DNA of 64,000 bases from Candidatus Obscuribacterales bacterium (GTDB lineage Bacteria; Cyanobacteriota; Vampirovibrionia; Obscuribacterales; Obscuribacteraceae): NCBI GenBank assembly GCA_019637435.1, contig JAHBVO010000006.1:124001-188000 (forward strand), given 5' to 3'. Below, in pieces: positions 42,977-51,166 of the stretch. The first letter of the stretch is position 1; the number at the start of each line of letters is the position of its first letter. The notes under the pieces are model-generated. The model saw only the letters and a program-made list of their open reading frames with translations, made no database searches and was not told where the DNA came from. Both the position numbers and the translations under genes were made by a program.

Positions 42977-45445
42977 TCAAGCTACTGCGGTCAGCTTCGG
43001 ACGACGCTCAGCCGAGAAGTGCAGTGCTGCAGACTCCGGCGTAATGTATGTGCTGCCCAGTGAACCGGCAATCATCGCTTCTTTCTGCGTGCTTCCGTCG
43101 AATATGCCGAGTCTATTGCACTCTGCCAGAGCGCGACCTTGATCGTTAGTCACGCCAAGCGCGGATACGGCAACACCCTTAGCAAGACTCAAACAGACCA
43201 TAGCGGGCATGTGTCCTGCCGCTTGCCCCATAGCTGCGTCAGCCATTCCGATGCCGGCCCAAGCCAGGTGCCGCATGATACCGAGCGCATTAGGGTCTCC
43301 ACTACGCGCGATTGATAAAGCCATAGCCCCAATGTTTTGAACTTTAGCACTGGTTGACGCGGCCTGGCTCTCAATCTTCGCCGCCTCCGCACGTGCTTCA
43401 GCTCGAGCTATACTTCCTGCGACACTGCCCTCACCTGCGCTTCCATCCGAGTGCAAGACTACGCGACCATCTCCGTTGATGACACTACCATCGGTGCGTA
43501 ACATCAAGTCGCTGGACTGAATGCGTACGTCCCCTCCCGGCATACGTTCAACACCATTAGCAACGGTGTGACCAGTGCTGAAGTCGTGAGTCAGGGTGAC
43601 GTTGCCATCCTTATCGGTTCTGGTGACCTTATCACCTTCAATGACAATTTTCTCGCCATTACTGTCGGTGGACACGGCTTTGTCAGAATTGACCTGGGAG
43701 TCGACAGCGATATGCGCCATTTGTCCGGGCTTGGCAGGATCAGGTGTTTCTGTTTCCGCACGGAATCTTCCATCGTGCATCCTGTGCAACCGATGGAATC
43801 CCTTACCAAATCCGCGGTCAATGTCGATATCGGTGCCATCGGCATTGATTTCAACATGGCCTACACGGAAGCCGCCCTTGTTCTTACCTTCCGTAATTCG
43901 CTTTACTTCAAATGGCGGCTTTTCGCCTGCCGGTATAGCGCTCCACTCGCCGTTACCATGGCGAACCATGATCTGAAGCGTATCTTTATTGACCTTATAC
44001 TCTGTCGGATTTGCCGGGTCGCTTTTCGGGTCGGTGAATATAGCGTCTCCGGAAGCTTTATCAAATCTGATGATACGATTGCTTTGCTCGTCAGTCGCAC
44101 CAATAGAGTCACCGAGGGTAAAGATACCAGGTCGGCCAAGAACCTCTGTGAGACTGAATTTCGACTTGAGATCGATCAAAGACTCGGCAGAACCAATCGC
44201 TTTGATGTACTTGGAGCCTATGGCAGCTTCCCAGCTGCCATCTGGTTTCTTCTCCACAAAACCGCTGTTGTCTTTGTTAAACCATGTTTCCGTTCCATCT
44301 TTAAGGCGATGAACGGTCGTTCCATCGACGCTCTGCAAAGAGATGCTGCCATCCGGGTTTTCAATGCGAAGATTTCCTGCCGCGTCTCGCTGCACCTTCG
44401 CTTTAGACTTTTCGTCGATGGTCTCTTTAGCATCCTTCAGGCCGTTGGTGAGCATGTCTGAAGTTCTTGCGAGCTCCTCGGGTGATCTACCCGTCAGCCG
44501 AGCGATTTCGCCTTCAGCGCCGCCCGCTCCACTATTGAACGCCCCATCATTTTTAGCTTCTTCTTTGACCTTTTCCAGGGCGGCAAGACCGTTCTCACCC
44601 GCCTTTTCCTTGTCCACGTTTTTAAGCGCGCGGTTCGTTCTCAAAAGATCTTCGTTGGATGCATCTGCGCTGTAAACGGAATCGTCCAGAACTCTTTTGG
44701 CTTCCCAACCCTTATCGATACCGGCTGTCTTAAACGCGCTATCGAAAGTGTCTCCGAACCACGATGCGGTATCGCCAAGCCATGAGGTCGCGCCATCCCA
44801 CGCGCCCTTGCAAACGTTCTCAATCGGATCAGGTGTGATCGCGCTCACGCCCCAGGCGAAAGCGTTTCCAATATCGCCTAGAATGCCCCAATCGTTCTTC
44901 TTAGTGGGGTCGGTTTCATTCTTCGCGTCTGCAACAGCTTTCGAGTCGGTCGGAGCCGCTTTGTCCGTCGCTCCTGCTAGAACACCTTTTGCGGCTGCGT
45001 CTTTGGCGACCGCTGAATCGCCCTCGACATCGACTTTCGGCAGTGATTTCTTGTCGGCTTCTGTGGTCTTATCACCGAAACCGAGTGCGGCTTTGATTTC
45101 AGATATCTCGTTGTGGTCTTCCCAGAAGCCCCAGAGGCGCTCAGAAAGAGACTCTTCCTTCTTCTCCTCGCCCTCTTTCTTGGCGTCGCCTTCCTTCTTT
45201 TCCCCTGGTTTCTTCTCGCCGCTGGCTTCAGTGGCGGTAGAGTCAGTAGAGGCCGGCTTGTCGGCGGGCTTGTCCGCAGGCTTATCGGCAGGTTTGTCTG
45301 CGGGTTTGTCGGTCGCAGCACTGGTTGTCGAGTCGGCTTTGAGCTTCTCGGCAGCGCCCTTCGCATCGGCTTCCTGTGCAGCAGCCGACGGGCTCGAAGC
45401 GACTTCGGGCTTTTTGTCGTTAGCTGGTTTGGGAGCGTCAGCCAT
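42977..45445 (-). CDS. Large DG-rich hydrophilic protein with DKPA repeats
   Basis: 822 residues with no signal peptide. The N-terminus (about 120 residues) is low-complexity, with DKPADKPADKPADKPADKPA followed by a Lys/Glu-rich stretch. The middle (about residues 370-680) is made of short beta units each with an Asp-Gly turn (DGSISLQSVDGTTVHRLKDG, DGSWEAAIGSKYIK). The C-terminus is helical and Ala-rich (ALSIARSGDPNALGIMRHL). The DG-unit style matches the LysM/papain-like protein at 58991. Secreted or surface toxin-like function is possible but not shown. Confidence 0.7.
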   Translation of the reverse strand: MADAPKPANDKKPEVASSPSAAAQEADAKGAAEKLKADSTTSAATDKPADKPADKPADKPADKPASTDSTATEASGEKKPGEKKEGDAKKEGEEKKEESLSERLWGFWEDHNEISEIKAALGFGDKTTEADKKSLPKVDVEGDSAVAKDAAAKGVLAGATDKAAPTDSKAVADAKNETDPTKKNDWGILGDIGNAFAWGVSAITPDPIENVCKGAWDGATSWLGDTASWFGDTFDSAFKTAGIDKGWEAKRVLDDSVYSADASNEDLLRTNRALKNVDKEKAGENGLAALEKVKEEAKNDGAFNSGAGGAEGEIARLTGRSPEELARTSDMLTNGLKDAKETIDEKSKAKVQRDAAGNLRIENPDGSISLQSVDGTTVHRLKDGTETWFNKDNSGFVEKKPDGSWEAAIGSKYIKAIGSAESLIDLKSKFSLTEVLGRPGIFTLGDSIGATDEQSNRIIRFDKASGDAIFTDPKSDPANPTEYKVNKDTLQIMVRHGNGEWSAIPAGEKPPFEVKRITEGKNKGGFRVGHVEINADGTDIDIDRGFGKGFHRLHRMHDGRFRAETETPDPAKPGQMAHIAVDSQVNSDKAVSTDSNGEKIVIEGDKVTRTDKDGNVTLTHDFSTGHTVANGVERMPGGDVRIQSSDLMLRTDGSVINGDGRVVLHSDGSAGEGSVAGSIARAEARAEAAKIESQAASTSAKVQNIGAMALSIARSGDPNALGIMRHLAWAGIGMADAAMGQAAGHMPAMVCLSLAKGVAVSALGVTNDQGRALAECNRLGIFDGSTQKEAMIAGSLGSTYITPESAALHFSAERRPKLTAVA
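45258..45310 (-). repeat. 12-bp tandem repeat encoding DKPA
   Basis: About five copies of a 12-base unit encode Asp-Lys-Pro-Ala near the N-terminus of the 822-residue protein. Units differ at third positions. Repeat number may vary between strains without frameshift. Confidence 0.75.
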
Positions 45446-45717
45446 CCGTTGGGAACTCCGGATTCGTGAGAGGGAACCTGGGATACGCGCGATGCGTGTT
45501 TAGGTTTTCGGACTGATAGTAAGTAGTGATATTGTCAAGGAGCATGCCCCTAAAGTCAATCGACGTTTGCGGGAATTACGTAGTCCGAAAACGATGATTT
45601 AATATTAAATGCCCGAAAAAGCCATGAATTAAACCGAATATCAGCTGTTGACAGCGTTTTCCCTATGGCTTCGGTATAACATGACGCTAAAATTGATTTC
45701 GAGCAGTTTCTCCGAAC
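45446..45717. other. Divergent intergenic region with weak promoter candidate
   Basis: Region of 272 bases between the DG-rich protein and the lipoprotein gene. TTGACA at 45648-45653 and TATAAC at 45675-45680 point toward the lipoprotein, but the 21-base spacing is long, so confidence is low. The region is AT-rich around 45600. Confidence 0.35.
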
Positions 45718-46638
45718 ATGATGACCAAACACCTTACTAATTCGACAAAAGCAAAAACAAGTTTCACCATCCTTTCTATGTGTATTGCGATGCTGCTATC
45801 CGGCTGTGATGTCGTGAAGCAGCTCGTAGGTTCGGGAGCTAACGCACCGGCAAATCCGGGCGCTCAAGCTCCACAGCAGCAACCGGCGACGCATGGTCCC
45901 ATGGACGGTTATTGGAAGCTCGCCTTTCAATTCAACGAAGACGTGAAAAGCAGTCATATTCGCGTCTCCCAGATTGGAGACAAGTTTTCAGGTCAGGGAA
46001 CAGATGACGAAACCGGCAAACCATTTCTTGTCGAGAACGGCGTGGTCCGTCAGGATGAAGTAGTTTTTTACAAACGCTACGAGCAACCTGATAATCCCAA
46101 TCAGCCTCCAGTCGAGTACGGCGGAAAGGTCGATTTCAAATCAGGCTACATGAGTGGCAAGTACCTGATTACTTTTCAAGGGAAAGAAATCGCAGGTGAT
46201 TGGGAAGCTCAACGCGAGGGAGCCGAGGAACAGAGCGCAGCAAACAATCCGCCGCCACAAGAGCAGAAAGCCCCTCCGCCGGCAAACCAGCCGAACAAGG
46301 CGCCTGACCTTTCGGGGAAATGGACTATGGGCTTCGAGTATCAGTTTAAAACCATGCATTCGACTATGTTTATAGAACAGCTCGGAGACAAGATCACCGG
46401 CCATGGTGAAGATGAAAACACCAAAGAGAAATTCGTGATCGAGAAGGGCTGGTATAAGTACCCGAAAGTCACACTGATTCGAAAATACGCTGCAATTAAG
46501 GGGAAAAATCCGAAGCCTGAGCGGCACATGACTTTCAAGGCCGATGTTTCCTGGGTCAATGATTCCGACTATCAGGGACCGTACATGGCAGGTAAGACCG
46601 ACGGCGGCGGTAACTGGGAAGCTCAACTGGTTCGGTAA
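45718..46638 (+). CDS. Lipoprotein with two tandem beta domains
   Basis: 306 residues. The signal sequence ends in the lipobox LLSGC, so it should be acylated and membrane-anchored. Two similar domains follow a linker: residues about 62-165 (MDGYWKLAFQFNEDVKSSH, GDKFSGQGTDDETGKPFLV) and 200-305 (LSGKWTMGFEYQFKTMHSTM, GDKITGHGEDENTKEKFVI). Each repeats the pattern G-x-W, IGDKFSGxG, then a charged turn, suggesting a small beta-barrel, lipocalin-like. A Pro/Gln-rich linker separates them. Ligand unknown. Confidence 0.8.
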   Translation: MMTKHLTNSTKAKTSFTILSMCIAMLLSGCDVVKQLVGSGANAPANPGAQAPQQQPATHGPMDGYWKLAFQFNEDVKSSHIRVSQIGDKFSGQGTDDETGKPFLVENGVVRQDEVVFYKRYEQPDNPNQPPVEYGGKVDFKSGYMSGKYLITFQGKEIAGDWEAQREGAEEQSAANNPPPQEQKAPPPANQPNKAPDLSGKWTMGFEYQFKTMHSTMFIEQLGDKITGHGEDENTKEKFVIEKGWYKYPKVTLIRKYAAIKGKNPKPERHMTFKADVSWVNDSDYQGPYMAGKTDGGGNWEAQLVR

Positions 46639-46921
46639 TCAAACTGGTCATCCGGCGAAGAATGTGCGATGCTTAGAGTAGTGCGTTCGAAATCGAACAG
46701 GCACTTTCTGTGCAGCAAAGTGGAGTGGCGCTCAAAGCGAAGACGATTACGCAATTCATTTGCCACTGGATCTGAAAGACTGCTAGACAGGACCAGCACG
46801 AATTTTCTTTGTACCTTTTGAAGCAACGGTCTCGCTCGATAGATGGGCGTTTGTTCTCCATCCATCAAGGCTGCTAGAACTCAGGAACATCTCCTGAAAA
46901 ATTCGACAACAAGAAGGACTT

Positions 46922-47569
46922 ATGAATCAACAATTGATTTTAGGAAATGAGCAATCAGTTTCAGTGACACCATGCGTAGTACTATGCAAATTGCAAACGG
47001 ATTTGGCTTCAATAGCAAAATCAAAAGAACTGCCTTTTAAGGAGCTCTACGAACTCACTCCTGAGCTGTTTGTCGAGATAGAAATTCAAAAGAATCCGGC
47101 AAATAACTTTGAAGCTCGAATTCGCTCCGCTAACGGCACGGTCCAGGCAGAGGATCCAAACTTTAAAAAGCTACTTGAGGTCGTGCATGCAAAGACGACG
47201 CGAGCACTCTCCTTTTGCCTGAGCCGTCTGGAAGCAACACCTTGCAATATGATGCCGCATTTTGCGGTTGATGAAATTCTGGCGCTGTTTAACTGCATCA
47301 GTTCATTTAAGAACGACACGACGATGCCGCATTCGTTTTTACAAAAGGGTCCGCGTGGTTCTTACGAGCTGTTCTCGATAAGGGAAACGAACGGGAGATG
47401 CGAGGTGACCTTCGAAACCAATTACATTCATGGCAATACCATGAAATGGCGTGCTGAGGTCGAATCGTTGAACCAGGCTCTGGATAGAGCGGACAAGGTG
47501 CTGTCCGACAACCTCGGAGAATGGCTCAAGCAGGGAGTTTCTGCGAAGTTCACTGCGTCAAAGAAATAG
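46922..47569 (+). CDS. Hypothetical protein
   Basis: 215 residues behind AAGGACTT. Soluble, mixed alpha/beta, with four scattered Cys (TPCVVLCKL, LSFCLSRLEATPCNM, LFNCISSF). No signal peptide or recognised motif. Upstream is a 283-base gap without supported genes. Codon use is like the neighbours, so it is probably real. Confidence 0.6.
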   Translation: MNQQLILGNEQSVSVTPCVVLCKLQTDLASIAKSKELPFKELYELTPELFVEIEIQKNPANNFEARIRSANGTVQAEDPNFKKLLEVVHAKTTRALSFCLSRLEATPCNMMPHFAVDEILALFNCISSFKNDTTMPHSFLQKGPRGSYELFSIRETNGRCEVTFETNYIHGNTMKWRAEVESLNQALDRADKVLSDNLGEWLKQGVSAKFTASKK

Positions 47570-47798
47570 GTAAATTGAACTGAACAGAAGTACGTTCCCC
47601 GACTGCCAGCGAAACTAGAATCGCGAAGCAAGACAGGGTGCGTTTGTGCTACCATGAAATGAGAAAGTATGTGGAAGTGAGCTGTTCCAGCAAGGACCTG
47701 AACGACGCCGCTATTTGCACTCGATCTAGTCGGACCGAAGATCAGAGGGTTTATGCTGGCGCTCATTTACAGTTTCCACACCGGTTTCGGCTGCAAAC

Positions 47799-48050
47799 AT
47801 GAGTGAGCAGCACGACGCCGCGTCCGCCAGGCTTCTTAGCAGAGGTCTCACTACTTTCGTTCTTCTCGAAAAACGATACAAGATGTTGTTGATGTTGCAA
47901 CATGAGAGTCCTGAGCCCTATTCTCGCGGCACGGTCGCTATCCTAAATCGCTTGATCAGGAATCTGAAAGCACAGGGGAAATTGACTGAAGCTGAAGAAT
48001 TCAGCTTGCAACGCGCCAATGTCATCTACTTTCTTACAGGAAATATATAA
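47799..48050 (+). CDS. Small helical protein, unknown (first of overlapping trio)
   Basis: 83 residues, helical and charged (LEKRYKMLLMLQHESPE, LNRLIRNLKAQGKLTEAEEF). Its TAA shares its last A with the ATG of the next tiny gene (TAATG at 48048-48052), implying translational coupling. The ATG 47799 has no strong ribosome site. No family recognised. Confidence 0.55.
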   Translation: MSEQHDAASARLLSRGLTTFVLLEKRYKMLLMLQHESPEPYSRGTVAILNRLIRNLKAQGKLTEAEEFSLQRANVIYFLTGNI

Positions 48051-48169
48051 TGCTGGCTTGGTTGTTACTTTCCCTGTTGTTCTCGATTATTGCCGGATTA
48101 TTGATTCTGATGTCCTTGGTCGGTGTGGCAACTGCTATGTATTTTGCCACACAGGAGATCTTCAGTTGA
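48050..48169 (+). CDS. 39-residue membrane microprotein
   Basis: ATG 48050 lies 8 bases after AGGA and overlaps the stop of the preceding small gene. The product is almost all hydrophobic (LAWLLLSLLFSIIAGLLILM, then SLVGVATAMYF), one or two membrane passes, ending in ATQEIFS. Its TGA (48167-48169) overlaps the TTG start of the next gene. The double overlap and the ribosome sites argue that it is a real gene rather than chance. Confidence 0.6.
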   Translation: MLAWLLLSLLFSIIAGLLILMSLVGVATAMYFATQEIFS

Positions 48170-48978
48170 GTGGCAAGTTTAGTCTGACCAGGCTGCCTTC
48201 TAGCAGGCGAACCGTCGTTGATCTTTTGAGAATCGTGGGAGGTAAGGCTGTTCCCGCCTACATTGTGATAGATCTCGACTCGACCTGGGTCAATACGTTT
48301 ATCCAACGCTCGAAAAACAAAGGACACCGCCTGACGGTAACTTCTATTCTCCTGAAAGCGATCGGTTTGGCACAGCAGAACCATCCTTTGAGTAGAACGG
48401 AATTAACTGCAATCGGCAAAACAGTCACTTATCATGATATCGTAGGCGGTATCACTATAGAACGAGACGTAGATGGACAGAAGACGGTATTTTTCGGTGA
48501 GATTGAGTCGCCCGATACAAAGTCAATCTATGAGATAGCACACGAACTGCGCGAATACTCGAAAGTGGCAATTAAGAAATCCGCGGCCCTCAGACTGCAA
48601 TCTATCTTTGCGGCGTTTCCGTATTTCCTCAGATTCTCAATTTTGAAACTTGGAATCGCGTTTCCTTTCTTACGATTACAGTGCCAGAAAGCAACATTCG
48701 GGTTAACGTCATTGGGCAAATTCGGAATGAACACAGTTCTAAGTCCTTGTATCTGCACCTCGACCTTCGCCGTAGGGACCATCGAAGACCGGGTTACTGC
48801 GAAGAATAACGTTCTTTCTATTAGATCGATGATGACGGTTTCGTTTAGCTTCGACCATCGAGTAATAGATCCAAACTCGGCAGCCCGATTCGTCGACGAT
48901 GTTCGGCGACTCATGGAAGGAGGGCTACAGCCCATTCTTGAAGACAACTCTTCGAGAGCAGAGATCATTGCGTGCTGA
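48166..48978 (+). CDS. Lipoyl-less E2-type acyltransferase (CAT superfamily)
   Basis: 270 residues from TTG 48166, which overlaps the previous stop (TTGA) and has AGGAG 8 bases upstream; a longer reading from 48019 would overlap two genes and is not conserved-looking. The C-terminal SFSFDHRVIDPNSAARFV carries the catalytic His of 2-oxo acid dehydrogenase acyltransferases (DHRxxDG; here Pro replaces Gly), and KATFGLTSLGKFGMNTV the usual strand before it. There is no lipoyl or E1/E3-binding domain, so it does not work in a standard dehydrogenase complex. Probable stand-alone acyltransferase, donor unknown. Confidence 0.75.
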   Translation: MSGKFSLTRLPSSRRTVVDLLRIVGGKAVPAYIVIDLDSTWVNTFIQRSKNKGHRLTVTSILLKAIGLAQQNHPLSRTELTAIGKTVTYHDIVGGITIERDVDGQKTVFFGEIESPDTKSIYEIAHELREYSKVAIKKSAALRLQSIFAAFPYFLRFSILKLGIAFPFLRLQCQKATFGLTSLGKFGMNTVLSPCICTSTFAVGTIEDRVTAKNNVLSIRSMMTVSFSFDHRVIDPNSAARFVDDVRRLMEGGLQPILEDNSSRAEIIAC

Positions 48979-49292
48979 ATTGTTAACTTACTCTGAGCAA
49001 TCCGGACAATTCACCACTAACGGTGTCATACTTACAGTTGAAATAAGTCGGGCAAAATGCTCATCCTTCGAGTTTCGACAGCGTCCAGGCTCGAAGAACA
49101 GTGCAATAAGCACTTTCAGAAAACAGAATTCAATTCGCTCCAAAGTTCTTTGTCGCTTCTCGACCAACAAAATTGCAAGCGACGCACTCGAAGTTTCAGT
49201 GCATAAATTCAGTAAATCTGTAGTCTAAATCCAGCTTTTTCAAAGGTCGCTGCATGCAGCGGCTTGCGTACTTCATTAATCAAGGCAAAAAC
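48979..49292. other. Intergenic region / probable long leader of RRM gene
   Basis: 314 bases before the RRM start. Short stand-alone RRM genes in cyanobacteria often have long structured leaders controlled by cold. Here the clear structure is the palindrome at 49248-49261. No coding region is supported. Confidence 0.4.
49248..49261 (+). promoter_or_regulatory. 14-bp palindrome in RRM gene leader
   Basis: CGCTGCATGCAGCG is a perfect palindrome ending 31 bases before the ATG at 49293, extendable by flanking wobble pairs into a longer hairpin. It could be an operator or an RNA hairpin that affects translation of the RNA-binding protein. Confidence 0.4.
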
Positions 49293-49574
49293 ATGCAAAA
49301 CAGTAAAATATTCGTCCGAAACCTTTCGTTCCGCACCACCGATGGTGATTTGGCGCAACTATTCGCCCAGCACGGAGAGGTTATATCCTCCAGAATCGCA
49401 ACCGACCGTGACACCGGTCGTCCGAGAGGTTTCGCATTCATCGAGATGAAGACATCAGAATCGGCAGAAGAAGCGATTCGCGCTCTGGACAATACCGAAT
49501 TCGAAGGAAGAGTTTTGTCAGTCGCTATCTCTGAGCCAAGAGAGCGCAGACCGCTCAAGGCTTACGGTCACTAA
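49293..49574 (+). CDS. Stand-alone RRM RNA-binding protein
   Basis: 93 residues from ATG 49293. RNP2 IFVRNLSF and RNP1 RGFAFIEM with beta-alpha-beta order define a single RRM domain, ending in a short basic tail (EPRERRPLKAYGH). Bacterial short RRM proteins, typical of cyanobacteria, bind RNA and are often cold-induced. An in-frame TTG start 13 codons upstream is less likely. Confidence 0.93.
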   Translation: MQNSKIFVRNLSFRTTDGDLAQLFAQHGEVISSRIATDRDTGRPRGFAFIEMKTSESAEEAIRALDNTEFEGRVLSVAISEPRERRPLKAYGH

Positions 49575-49596
49575 AAACTCGAATAAATTAATTCAG

Positions 49597-49628
49597 GCGC
49601 CGTCTTCCGAGTAATCAGAGGGCGGCGC
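49597..49628 (+). terminator. GC-rich hairpin after RRM gene
   Basis: GCGCCGTCTTC pairs with GAGGGCGGCGC (including G-U pairs), with a loop near GAGTAATCA. A weak T-rich stretch (CCTTTT) follows only after 14 bases, so it may be a terminator or a 3' stabilising structure. Confidence 0.5.
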
Positions 49629-49727
49629 AGCTCTTAGAAACCTTTTAGGATACAGATCTCAAGAGCGTCACAAATTCGAGCCTTCTATCTGGTAACCTAG
49701 GCAGACACCTTGACTACCGGGTTCCCC

Positions 49728-51146
49728 ATGAAAAAACAAAACGCAACGCGAACCGCTGCCTTCCTCGCACTATATATGGTGTCAACAACTTTTTCGCCGG
49801 TTGTCGCGGCCGAGAGTTTCGCACGTTCAAGCAAAGCATTGCATTCCAGCGGTTTCTCAATAGCCATTAACGAAATCCTTCCTGAGAGTTCGGATTCCAC
49901 ACAAGAAGCGCTTCCGGACGAGTCTCAACCACCGGTCGAACAACAAAGCTCTGCATTGCTCCGCAACGAAGTCAGTCAGGCAACAGACGATGAGACTTCA
50001 GAAATTGCACAGGACGTTGTAGACATTGAACGCCAACAGGACGGAGAGCAAACTGCAACAGCAGAAAAGAAGGGGTTCTTCAGTTCCTGGTCCTTGCCGA
50101 TTTCAGGACCGCTGGTATTCAGCTTGAAACGGCAACAGTTAGCCCAAAAGAGCAAAGAGTTATCCGGATCGATTTCATTCGAAGATCCATACGAATCGGC
50201 TTCGCAGCATATAGAAGGTCTTCTGGAATGCGCACTGGCTCGCGATTCCCGTTCAGAATCGTTAGAAAAGGCTGTCACTCATTACAGAAAGAAAACCCAA
50301 ATCGTGATCGCCGAATCGAAAGACGCGATCAACCATGTGGTTCCGTTCCGTGGATTCGGTCCCTCGGCTGAGGCGGGAAACATAATCACAGGCGAAAAAC
50401 TGGAAATCAAAAGCCGCGCAGCGGCTGAATATGCAAGACAAAAACATGTAGACGAGCTTCACGTGAAAGTGGTCTCAAGCATGATGCAAATTTCGATGGG
50501 TCTAGGCATGACCGATCAAGAGCGCGGTCAGACAGTCACCGCATCCGGTGTCGAGGCATTGACGCAACTCGTCGGTGAAGAAGAAGCGGAAAAAGCCAAA
50601 GCTCAGATAGCCAGTATGGCGAGCCAGCTTTCCGTCGACGATGAGGTGTTTAAGAAACCGACCTGGGACGTGCAGGAGCGGCAAAAACTTCATCGCCAGA
50701 TTATGGAACTGTCACTGGATGATGATCCGGTGGTACACCAGATAAAAAAGCACATTCATAAATACAACCAGAAGTCCAAGTTTGCGATGGTATCATCATC
50801 GGTGGTGCAGACTATGCTTGGCGCAGCGTCCATGACACCGACATTTGTTGGTCCGGCAGCGAAAACTGCACTGGTCGCGTTTGTGATGGCGACCGGAGGT
50901 CCGGAGCAATGCAAACTGCTCAAGGAATTGTACCTGGATAAACGACTGGAGAGTCGCTGGAAAGTCCTCAACGAAGAGGCGCATATGGCGGTCGAGAACT
51001 ATCAGCTGGCAGTGTTAACGAAGAATCCGACCCTACTCTGTTATTCGGAATCAATCGTTGGTCAAATGGTTGGTGGACACCACGTCAACGAAGTGTTTGG
51101 AACAACCCTGCTCGCGAAGAAGACAGAGTCGCCGAAGACAATGTGA
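49728..51146 (+). CDS. Exported alpha-helical protein, unknown
   Basis: 472 residues from ATG 49728. Signal peptide TAAFLALYMVSTTFSPVVAAE with an Ala-x-Ala site. The mature protein is acidic and helical, with a disordered Gln/Glu-rich N-terminal part, a PLVFSLKRQQLAQKSKEL helix and a hydrophobic Ala/Gly/Thr-rich stretch (AASMTPTFVGPAAKTALVAFVMATG) near residue 375. No family recognised. Convergent with kbl. Confidence 0.7.
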   Translation: MKKQNATRTAAFLALYMVSTTFSPVVAAESFARSSKALHSSGFSIAINEILPESSDSTQEALPDESQPPVEQQSSALLRNEVSQATDDETSEIAQDVVDIERQQDGEQTATAEKKGFFSSWSLPISGPLVFSLKRQQLAQKSKELSGSISFEDPYESASQHIEGLLECALARDSRSESLEKAVTHYRKKTQIVIAESKDAINHVVPFRGFGPSAEAGNIITGEKLEIKSRAAAEYARQKHVDELHVKVVSSMMQISMGLGMTDQERGQTVTASGVEALTQLVGEEEAEKAKAQIASMASQLSVDDEVFKKPTWDVQERQKLHRQIMELSLDDDPVVHQIKKHIHKYNQKSKFAMVSSSVVQTMLGAASMTPTFVGPAAKTALVAFVMATGGPEQCKLLKELYLDKRLESRWKVLNEEAHMAVENYQLAVLTKNPTLLCYSESIVGQMVGGHHVNEVFGTTLLAKKTESPKTM

Positions 51147-51166
51147 TCGTTTCACACCCGACACTA

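Noticed and set aside
43568..44461. 297-residue plus-strand frame opposite the DG-rich protein
   Set aside because: Antisense shadow; the minus-strand frame has regular DG units and normal composition.
44697..45503. 268-residue Ser/Ala/Gly-rich plus-strand frame
   Set aside because: Produced by the repetitive N-terminal low-complexity region of the 822-residue gene on the other strand.
46673..46868. Short minus-strand frames in the 46639-46921 gap
   Set aside because: No ribosome site, no motif and Cys/Ser-rich random-like composition.
48019..48165. N-terminal extension of the E2-like acyltransferase from 48019
   Set aside because: It overlaps two other genes, lacks a ribosome site and is not domain-like; the TTG at 48166 has AGGAG and a TTGA overlap.
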